64,000 nt of DNA from Actinomycetales bacterium (GTDB lineage Bacteria; Actinomycetota; Actinomycetes; S36-B12). The position numbers were made by a program, and so were the translations under genes. This document shows positions 56,777 through 64,000 of the stretch, one piece after another. The stretch is taken from positions 1 through 64,000 of the forward strand of contig WGLX01000039.1 of NCBI GenBank assembly GCA_016125355.1, in the 5' to 3' direction. Every line of letters starts with the position of its first letter. Position 1 is the stretch's first letter. The notes beneath the pieces were generated by a model that worked only from the letters and a program-made list of their open reading frames with translations, did no database searches and had not been told where the DNA came from.

Positions 56777-57445
56777 GTGGGCATCCAGATCTCGCCGAGC
56801 GTCCTGAACGCCGACCTGTCCAACCTCGCGGCCGAGGTCGCACGCGTCGAGTCGGTCGCGGACTGGATCCACCTCGACGTGATGGACAACCAGTTCGTCC
56901 CGAACCTCACGTTCGGCCTGCCGGTCATCGAGGCGCTTCTGCGGCACATCACGGTGCCCGCGGACTGCCACCTCATGATCGCCGACCCGGACCGGTGGGC
57001 CCCCGGCTACGCGGAGGCGGGTGCGGGCTCGGTCACCTTCCACGTCGAGGCGGCCGCCAACCCCCGCATGGTGGCCAAGGACATCCGGGCGGCGGGTGCG
57101 CGTGCCGGGGTCGCGGTCAAGCCGGGCACATCCCTCACGGAGATCGCCGACGTGCTGCCGTTCACCGACATGATCCTCATCATGACCGTCGAGCCCGGCT
57201 TCGGCGGTCAGGCCTTCATGGCCGACATGCTGCCGAAGGTCCGGGAGGCGCGGCGCATCGCCGATGCCGCGGACGTCGACATCTGGGTGCAGGTGGACGG
57301 CGGCGTAGGACCGGACAGCATCGAGCAGTGCTCGGCCGCCGGCGCCGACGTCTTCGTGGCGGGCTCGGCGGTCTACCGCGATCCAGACCCCGCCGTCATG
57401 GTCGAGCAGCTGCGTGCCCTGGCGGAGAACGCCGCCCGCCCGTGA
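56777..57445 (+). CDS. rpe: Ribulose-phosphate 3-epimerase
   Basis: Interconverts ribulose-5-P and xylulose-5-P. The 222-residue TIM barrel has [30 protein letters not shown] (catalytic Asp and metal residues), VEPGFGGQ and VDGGVGPDS. Ribulose-5-P is also a riboflavin precursor, which fits its place ahead of the rib genes. It overlaps ribD by 4 bases (GTGA). Confidence 0.95.
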   Translation: MGIQISPSVLNADLSNLAAEVARVESVADWIHLDVMDNQFVPNLTFGLPVIEALLRHITVPADCHLMIADPDRWAPGYAEAGAGSVTFHVEAAANPRMVAKDIRAAGARAGVAVKPGTSLTEIADVLPFTDMILIMTVEPGFGGQAFMADMLPKVREARRIADAADVDIWVQVDGGVGPDSIEQCSAAGADVFVAGSAVYRDPDPAVMVEQLRALAENAARP

Positions 57446-58473
57446 CCGAGCCGACTCCTCCGAGGGACTGGCGCACGCCCATGCGCGAGGCCCTCGCACT
57501 GGCCCAGGCGGAGGACGCCCCGTACGGGGAGAACCCGCGCGTGGGCTGCGTCATCGTGGCGGGCGACGGAACCATCGTCGGGAGGGGATTCCACCGCGGG
57601 GCCGGCACGCCGCATGCCGAGGTGGTCGCGCTCGCCGATGCGGGGGAGCGTGCGCGAGGCGCCACGGCGGTGGTCACGCTCGAGCCCTGCCGGCACACCG
57701 GCCGCACGGGACCGTGCACGAGGGCGCTCATCCACGCCGGCGTGGTGCGGGTGGTGTTCGCCCAGTCCGATCCCACGGAGCACGCGGGCGGGGGAGCGGT
57801 CGAGCTGTCGGCGTCCGGCGTCGAGGTCGAGCCTGGAGTGCTCGCCGAGGAGGCCGAGCGGGTCAACGAGGAGTGGACGTTCGCCGTTCGCCACGGCCGG
57901 CCCTTCGTCACGTACAAGTGCGCCGTGTCCCTCGATGGACGGGTCGCCGGCGCCGACGGCGGACCCACCGCGATCACCGGCCCGGGGGCGCGGGAGCACG
58001 TCCACGAGCTGCGCGCACGTGTGGGCGCGATCATCGTCGGGACCGGCACCGCGCTGGTCGACGACCCGGCCCTGACCGTGCGCCATCCGCACGTGCAGGC
58101 GACGCCCCTGCGGGTCGTCGTCGGGTCGCGAGCCCTGCCCGCCTCCGCCCGCGTCCTCGACGGCAGCGCCCCCACGCTGCTCGTCGACGAGCGTGACCCC
58201 CTCGTGCTGCTGGAGGATCTCTACGCTCGAGGCGTCCGCCACGCCCTCCTCGAGGGCGGGCCCACCCTGGCGGCGGCCTTCCTAGGCCGCGGGGTCGTCG
58301 ACCGCGTCGAGTGGCACCTGGCGCCCGTCCTCCTCGGCGAGGGGCCGTTGGCGCTTCCTCCCCTCGATGCCGCCCTCGACGTCGATGTCGATCGCGTTGA
58401 GCGCTTCGGGGAGGATGTGGTCATCACCGGACGGATCATCCGCCCGCCCGGTCAGGCGGAAGCGGAGGCCTAG
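57442..58473 (+). CDS. ribD: Bifunctional riboflavin deaminase/reductase
   Basis: Second and third steps of riboflavin synthesis. The 343-residue protein has an N-terminal deaminase with [10 protein letters not shown] and [13 protein letters not shown] (Zn ligands), then a reductase domain (about 150-340) with [13 protein letters not shown] and [12 protein letters not shown]. It is coupled to rpe and, through TAGTG, to ribE. No FMN riboswitch is visible upstream. Confidence 0.94.
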   Translation: MTEPTPPRDWRTPMREALALAQAEDAPYGENPRVGCVIVAGDGTIVGRGFHRGAGTPHAEVVALADAGERARGATAVVTLEPCRHTGRTGPCTRALIHAGVVRVVFAQSDPTEHAGGGAVELSASGVEVEPGVLAEEAERVNEEWTFAVRHGRPFVTYKCAVSLDGRVAGADGGPTAITGPGAREHVHELRARVGAIIVGTGTALVDDPALTVRHPHVQATPLRVVVGSRALPASARVLDGSAPTLLVDERDPLVLLEDLYARGVRHALLEGGPTLAAAFLGRGVVDRVEWHLAPVLLGEGPLALPPLDAALDVDVDRVERFGEDVVITGRIIRPPGQAEAEA

Positions 58474-59065
58474 TGTTCACCGGCATCGTGGAGGAGCGCG
58501 GCGAGGTCGTCGCGATCGAGGAGCGCGGCGACTCGGCACGCGTCGTCATCCGGGGCCCGGTCGTCACCTCGGACGCCCGTCCAGGCGACTCCATCGCCGT
58601 CAACGGGGTGTGCCTGACGGTCGTCGACCCGGGCGGCGACACCTTCGCCGCGGACGTCATGGCCGAGACGCTGTCCCGCTCCTCGCTGGGCGCACTGCGA
58701 GCCGGGTCACCCGTCAACCTCGAGCGCGCCGCCCGCCTCGACTCCCGCATCGGCGGCCACCTCGTGCAGGGGCACGTCGACGGCGTGGCCGAGGTCGAGT
58801 CCGTGCACCCGAGCGAGCACTGGACGACCGTGGCCTTCGCCCTGCCGGAGGGGCTTGCCCGCTACATCGTGGAGAAGGGATCGATCACCGTCGACGGGGT
58901 GTCACTGACGGTCGTATCCGTCGACGACCGTTCCTTCAGCGTCTCGCTCATCCCGACCACGCTGGCCGAGACCACGCTGGGCTCGCGTAAGGTCGGAGAC
59001 CGAGTCAACATCGAGGTCGACGTCATCGCGAAGTACGTCGAGCGCCTCGCCAGTTGGAGGACGAC

Positions 59066-59069
<4 letters not shown>
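58473..59069 (+). CDS. ribE: Riboflavin synthase alpha chain
   Basis: Dismutates two lumazines to riboflavin. The 198-residue protein has two lumazine-binding repeats, each with a [13 protein letters not shown] or [13 protein letters not shown] type segment, and starts with the canonical FTGIVEERG. The GTG overlaps the ribD stop. It overlaps ribBA by 4 bases (ATGA). Confidence 0.95.
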
Positions 59070-60390
<1,321 letters not shown>

Positions 60391-60394
<4 letters not shown>

Positions 60395-60861
60395 GCGGTT
60401 CGGGAAGCGCGCAGATCGAGGTCGACGGCACGGGATTGCGCGTCGCGATCGTCGCGGCCTCGTGGCACGAGACGGTCATGGGCGGACTGCTCGACGGCGC
60501 GCAGCGCGCATGCGAGCAGGCCCACGTCGGTGTCGAGGTCATCCGCGTTCCGGGATCCTTCGAGCTCCCGGTGGTCGCACTGGCCTGTGCCCGGCAGTTC
60601 GACGCCGTGATCTGCCTCGGCGTCATCATCCGAGGCGGCACACCGCACTTCGAGTACGTCTCCTCGGCCGCCACCGATGGCCTGACCCGCGTGGCCCTCG
60701 ACACGGGCACGCCGATCGGCTTCGGCGTCCTCACCTGCGACGACGAGGCGCAGGCCCTCGACCGGTCCGGACTTCCCGGGTCGAGCGAGGACAAGGGTGC
60801 CGAGGCCGCGTGGGCCGCGATCGCGACCGCGGTGACTCTGCGCGACCTGCCGCGCCAATAG
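60391..60861 (+). CDS. ribH: 6,7-dimethyl-8-ribityllumazine synthase
   Basis: Joins the two riboflavin branches. The 156-residue protein has [44 protein letters not shown] (catalytic His) and [15 protein letters not shown]. It starts within the ribBA stop (GTGA). Its TAG stop forms the hisE -10 box. Confidence 0.95.
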
Positions 60862-60864
60862 GGT
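60859..60864 (+). promoter_or_regulatory. -10 box TAGGGT, leaderless start of hisE
   Basis: TAG is the ribH stop codon; the box ends 6 bases before GTG 60871. Confidence 0.6.
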
Positions 60865-60870
60865 GGTGCC

Positions 60871-61134
60871 GTGAAGACGTTCGACGAGCTCTACGCCGAG
60901 CTCACGCAGAAGGTCACCTACGGTGACGAGGAGTCCGGCACGACGCGACTGGTCGCGCAGGGCGTGCATGCCGTCGGCAAGAAGGTGGTCGAGGAGGCCG
61001 CCGAGGTGTGGATGGCCGCCGAGCACGAGGGGCATGACCGCACCGCCGAGGAGATCGCCCAGCTGCTGTACCACGTGCAGTGCATGATGCTGGCGAGCAA
61101 GGTGAGCCTCGAAGACGTCTACCGAAGGCTGTGA
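60871..61134 (+). CDS. hisE: Phosphoribosyl-ATP pyrophosphatase
   Basis: Second step of histidine synthesis. The 87-residue all-helical protein has [15 protein letters not shown] with the MazG-like metal-binding acidic residues and [14 protein letters not shown]. It is separate from hisI, as in other actinobacteria. It leads a hisE-hisG pair with its own promoter. Confidence 0.94.
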   Translation: MKTFDELYAELTQKVTYGDEESGTTRLVAQGVHAVGKKVVEEAAEVWMAAEHEGHDRTAEEIAQLLYHVQCMMLASKVSLEDVYRRL

Positions 61135-61136
61135 CG

Positions 61137-61982
61137 ATGCTCCGAGTTGCCGTCCCGAACAAGGGACAGTTGGCCGACCCTGCGCGCGAGATGCTGTCCG
61201 AGGCCGGCTACCTGCGCTCCGCGACGACCCGCGAGCTGGTGGTCCACGACCCGGACAACGACGTGGAGTTCTTCTTCCTGCGTCCGCGGGACATCGCCAT
61301 CTACGTCGGCGAGGGCACCCTCGACGTCGGCATCACCGGACGCGACATGCTGCTCGACTCCGGGGCGGAGGCGGATGAGGTCCTGCCCCTCGGGTTCGCG
61401 CCGTCGACCTTCCGGCTTGCCGCGCCGCGCGGCTCGGCCACGACCGTGGGCGACCTCGCGGGGCGCACGATCGCCACCTCGTATGCCGGGGTCCTCGAGG
61501 CCTTCCTGGCGCGCGAGGGCATCGATGCCCGCGTGGTCAAGCTCGACGGTGCCGTCGAGAACGCCGTGGCACTCGGAGTGGCCGACGCCGTCGCCGACGT
61601 GGTCGCGACCGGCACCACGCTGCGCAAGGCGGGGCTGGAGCTGGTGGGGGATCCGATCCTCGTGTCCGAGGCGCTGGTCATCCGCCGTATCGGCGCGCCC
61701 CAGGTCCCGGCCGTCGAGACCTTCGTACGCCGACTGCATGGCGTGATGGTGGCGCGGTCCTATGTCCTCGTCGACTACGACATCCTCACCGCCAAGATCG
61801 AGGAGGCCTGCGCGCTCACGCCGGGGATCGAGTCGCCCACCGTGTCCACGCTGCACGATCCGCAGTGGTCCGCGGTGCGGGCCATGGTTCCCACGGCCGA
61901 CGTGCACCGGGTCATGGACGAGCTCTACGAGCTCGGTGCGCGCGGGATCCTGGTCACCGACATCCACGCCTGCCGCCTGTAG
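61137..61982 (+). CDS. hisG: ATP phosphoribosyltransferase, long form
   Basis: First, feedback-regulated step of histidine synthesis. The 281-residue protein has LRVAVPNKGQL, DVGITGRDMLLD, ATSYAGVLEAFL and VVATGTTLRKAGLE, plus the C-terminal ACT-like regulatory domain (about 205-281) absent from short HisG. ATG 61137 follows GAAGG at 8 bases; GTG 61131 is closer to hisE but lacks spacing. Confidence 0.95.
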   Translation: MLRVAVPNKGQLADPAREMLSEAGYLRSATTRELVVHDPDNDVEFFFLRPRDIAIYVGEGTLDVGITGRDMLLDSGAEADEVLPLGFAPSTFRLAAPRGSATTVGDLAGRTIATSYAGVLEAFLAREGIDARVVKLDGAVENAVALGVADAVADVVATGTTLRKAGLELVGDPILVSEALVIRRIGAPQVPAVETFVRRLHGVMVARSYVLVDYDILTAKIEEACALTPGIESPTVSTLHDPQWSAVRAMVPTADVHRVMDELYELGARGILVTDIHACRL

Positions 61983-61985
61983 GCC

Positions 61986-63173
61986 TCAGCGCACGATCAC
62001 GTCGTTCCGCAGGGCCGGAATCGTGGCGAACTGCACGATGCCGATCAGCGCCAGGGTCAGGTAGACGATCGTGAAGGAGCCGCTCGCGTCCAGGACGGCG
62101 CCCGCGAGCAGCGGCCCGAAGGCCGCCAGCAGGTAGGTGACCGAGTAGGCCATGGCCGTCAGTCGGTTGGACGCGGCCGGGTCGGCGGCCCAGCGGCTGA
62201 GCAGGGCCAGCCCCATGGCGAACCCGCCGCCTAGCCCCCAGCCGAACACCGCGGCCACGACGACGGGACTGGTCGCTGGCGCGACTGCCAGCATCGCGAG
62301 CGGGACGATGACGAGGACGAGCGTGGTCGCGAAGACGGCCCGCGGCCGACCCGAGCGCTCGGCGAGCCAGGGCATCACGAGTGCACCGCCGATCTCGACG
62401 CCGGTGAACACGCCGAACAGCAGGCCTGCCTCGCGGGGGGTGAGGCCGGTGCTGACGTACAGCGGCGACAGCCACGCGAGCGCCGTGTAGAAGATCACGC
62501 TGTTGGCCAGCAGGTACGCCGTCAGCGACCATGCCCGCGCGTCCCGCCACGGCAGGTGCCGCAGGTGGACGAGCGGGGGCGCCTGATCGCGAGCCGCGCC
62601 GCCCCGCTCCGGAGCCTCCTCGACGATCCACCAGACCAGGAGCGCAAGAGCCGCGGGCAGCGCCCAGGAGGCGAGGGCTGCCTGCCAGGATCCCAGCGCC
62701 TCGGCCAGCGGCACGGTCGCGACGCCTGCGATGGCCGCCCCGGCGAGCATGGCCGAGGACCACAGTCCGGTGGCGAGGCCGACCTGGTCGGCGAGCTGCT
62801 CGCGCACCACGCTCGGCACCAGGCCCGCCGCGAGGGCGATCCCGATGCCGACGAGGAGTGCGGAGGCGTGCAGGACCCCGGGAACGGCCGCGGCCAGGCG
62901 GGTCACGAGGGCCACGGTGATGATCGCCAGGGCGAGCGCCACCGTATGCCGCCGACCGATCCGGGCGGCGATCCTCGGCACGAACAGTGCGACGGCCCCC
63001 ATGCACAGCACCGGCAGCATCGTCAGCGCGCCGATGACCGTCGAGCTCCAGCCGGTCGCGTCGGCGATGGCGCTCTCGAGCACCGGAACGCTCGCAAGGG
63101 CGAAGCGCAGGTTCGCGGCCACCAGGGCGAGTGCCAGCAGCACCGCCCAGCGAGGTCGGTTCGGGCGCGGCAC
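61986..63173 (-). CDS. MFS transporter, CynX/NimT-like
   Basis: The 395-residue protein has about 12 hydrophobic segments in two bundles and a basic loop RIAARIGRRHT between helices 2 and 3, typical of major-facilitator proteins. The overall pattern resembles the CynX/NimT group of cyanate, nitroimidazole or small-molecule transporters; the substrate is unknown. GTG 63173 is chosen because CACAAT lies 6 bases upstream and the upstream ATG 63212 would overlap the divergent SseB-family gene. Confidence 0.82.
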   Translation of the reverse strand: MPRPNRPRWAVLLALALVAANLRFALASVPVLESAIADATGWSSTVIGALTMLPVLCMGAVALFVPRIAARIGRRHTVALALAIITVALVTRLAAAVPGVLHASALLVGIGIALAAGLVPSVVREQLADQVGLATGLWSSAMLAGAAIAGVATVPLAEALGSWQAALASWALPAALALLVWWIVEEAPERGGAARDQAPPLVHLRHLPWRDARAWSLTAYLLANSVIFYTALAWLSPLYVSTGLTPREAGLLFGVFTGVEIGGALVMPWLAERSGRPRAVFATTLVLVIVPLAMLAVAPATSPVVVAAVFGWGLGGGFAMGLALLSRWAADPAASNRLTAMAYSVTYLLAAFGPLLAGAVLDASGSFTIVYLTLALIGIVQFATIPALRNDVIVR

Positions 63174-63179
63174 GTGCCG

Positions 63180-63185
63180 ATTGTG
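63180..63185 (-). promoter_or_regulatory. -10 box CACAAT, leaderless start of the MFS gene
   Basis: Minus-strand box 6 bases before GTG 63173. Confidence 0.4.
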
Positions 63186-63191
63186 GTCCCC

Positions 63192-63197
63192 TAGGGT
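63192..63197 (+). promoter_or_regulatory. -10 box TAGGGT, leaderless start of the SseB-family gene
   Basis: It ends 6 bases before GTG 63204; the divergent MFS box is 6 bases away. Confidence 0.6.
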
Positions 63198-63203
63198 GGT
63201 TCC

Positions 63204-63908
63204 GTGCCGCATGAACACTCGCTCGGGCGCGGTCGGACGCTCGCGTACCCGCAGTTCCCCGATGACGACGGCTCCGCCGACCCGGCGGTGCGGGCGCTGC
63301 TCGCCAGCGAGGCCGACCCGCTGTCCGTGGCTCGTGCGCTGCGTGACGTGCGGCTGGTCGCGGTCGTCATGGCGGTCCTCGAGGAGCAGGACGAGGACGG
63401 CGGCGACAAGGACAGCCACATGGCCGTCGTGTCGATGGTGAACGCCGCGGGAGAGAAGGGGCTGCTTGCGTTCTCCGGGGTCGATGCGGCGACGCAGTGG
63501 AACCCTCTGGCGCGACCGGTGCCGGCGCTCGGCCGGGACACGGCACGCGCGGCACTGGACGACGGTGCGTCCGCGGTGGTCATCGACGTGGGCGGCCCGC
63601 GACCCCTGGTGATCACCGGGCCGGCGCTTGCCGTTCTTGCCGACACCATGGACTTCGAGGCCGTGGCCGCGCTGGTCAGCGCAGCGCTCGCACCGCTCAC
63701 GTCGGATGGCTGGGTCGAGGTCGAGGTCCGTGACGGCCGGCCGGCGGGTGCGGAGGCCGACGTCCTCGTGCGCATCGCGGCTCCCGGGGGCGGCCATCCC
63801 GATGGCCGGCTGGCGCGCGATCTCGCCGACCAGGCGGCGCGGATCCTTGGCCAGCGGGGCGACATCCAGCGCGCGGCGCCAGGAGGCATCGGCATCGTCC
63901 ACGCCTGA
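63204..63908 (+). CDS. SseB-family protein
   Basis: The 234-residue soluble protein matches the SseB N-terminal domain family found near hisG in actinobacteria: an N-terminal region with DPAVRALLAS, then RLVAVVMAVLEEQ, HMAVVSMVNAAGEKGLLAFSG and VVIDVGGPRPLVITG. Function is unknown. The GTG is set by the -10 box. It lies opposite the MFS gene with 30 bases between starts. Confidence 0.8.
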   Translation: MPHEHSLGRGRTLAYPQFPDDDGSADPAVRALLASEADPLSVARALRDVRLVAVVMAVLEEQDEDGGDKDSHMAVVSMVNAAGEKGLLAFSGVDAATQWNPLARPVPALGRDTARAALDDGASAVVIDVGGPRPLVITGPALAVLADTMDFEAVAALVSAALAPLTSDGWVEVEVRDGRPAGAEADVLVRIAAPGGGHPDGRLARDLADQAARILGQRGDIQRAAPGGIGIVHA

Positions 63909-63925
63909 GGGCGGATCCGAACGGC

Positions 63926-63931
63926 TACGCT
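63926..63931 (+). promoter_or_regulatory. -10 box TACGCT, leaderless start of the last gene
   Basis: It ends 6 bases before ATG 63938. Confidence 0.55.
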
Positions 63932-63937
63932 CCGGAC

Positions 63938-64000
63938 ATGACCCCTCCCGTGCGTGTGACGGGACTGGACCACATCGTGCTCGTCACGCCCGACGTTGAG
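63938..64000 (+). CDS. VOC/glyoxalase-family protein, 3'-truncated by the window edge
   Basis: Only the first 21 residues are visible. GLDHIVLVTPDVE with its metal-ligand His is the typical start of a vicinal-oxygen-chelate (glyoxalase/dioxygenase-like) domain. The specific function cannot be told. The ATG is supported by the leaderless -10 box. Confidence 0.6.
   Translation, partial: MTPPVRVTGLDHIVLVTPDVE

Noticed and set aside
63174-63212. Longer MFS start at ATG 63212
   Set aside because: It would overlap the start of the divergent SseB-family gene and lacks a promoter; GTG 63173 has a -10 box at the right distance.

Overview
This is a GC-rich bacterial chromosome segment from an actinobacterium (Actinomycetota). 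The evidence is the strong G/C bias at third codon positions, the many GTG starts, and marker families: actinobacterial integration host factor (mihF), HisA of the PriA type, the HGxxPAAW protein, the trp-associated membrane protein, a mycothiol-type DinB-fold protein and a SAM-IV riboswitch upstream of metK. The gene order traR/dksA-lspA-rluD-dnaE, hisDCBH-hisA-hisF-hisI-trpE-trpCBA-lgt, pyk, pyrR-pyrBC-carAB and mihF-gmk-rpoZ-coaBC-metK-priA-def-fmt-rsmB-rpe-rib is the conserved actinobacterial housekeeping backbone. Genus cannot be told from the sequence. No tRNA, rRNA, insertion sequence, prophage or CRISPR array was seen, and no gene-free stretch exceeds about 300 bases.

Layout: 1-6199, a truncated DksA/TraR zinc-finger gene with a lysine/alanine repeat tail, lspA, rluD, dnaE and a small membrane protein. 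6214-7407 (minus), ybaK and a LON-substrate-binding-domain gene, divergent from hisD. 7427-16618, histidine biosynthesis (hisD,C,B,H,A,F,I) running into trpE. This block is interrupted by a secreted two-domain protein, a small membrane protein and a minus-strand DinB-fold gene. 16615-23115, trp-associated membrane genes, a two-component system, a DUF2752 gene and trpC,B,A. 23195-32475, a secreted thioredoxin-fold protein, lgt, gltB, gltD and pyk. 32558-43062, a complete UMP pathway (pyrR,B,C, carA,B, pyrK,D,F). 43059-45534, mihF, gmk, rpoZ and coaBC. 45588-48701, an accessory pair: a secreted pepsin-like protein and a Tat-exported sulfatase. 48730-55077, riboswitch-metK, priA, def, fmt and rsmB. 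55093-56733 (minus), an unknown membrane protein and an inositol-monophosphatase/HisN-like gene. 56777-61982, rpe, ribD,E,BA,H, hisE and hisG. 61986-64000, an MFS transporter, an SseB-family gene and the start of a VOC-family gene.

The genes fit together metabolically. Nearly all histidine genes are present, and the HisN-like phosphatase could supply the histidinol-phosphate step missing from the monofunctional HisB. HisA/PriA probably also covers the absent trpF. Pyrimidine synthesis is complete from carbamoyl phosphate to UMP. Most genes inside blocks overlap by 1-8 bases (ATGA, GTGA, TGATG), which suggests translational coupling.

The clearest non-coding signal is a TANNNT-type -10 box placed 6-8 bases before the start codon at about fifteen block-leading genes, the signature of leaderless mRNAs. 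In five places the stop codon of the preceding gene is itself the first three bases of that box. Genes with real leaders stand out against this: metK (SAM-IV riboswitch), pyrR (PyrR-binding loop next to its Shine-Dalgarno), gltB, the pepsin-like gene and the unknown membrane gene at 55093. The most novel protein candidates are the pepsin-like secreted protein (two Asp motifs) with its sulfatase neighbour, and the secreted duplicated-domain protein inside the his block.
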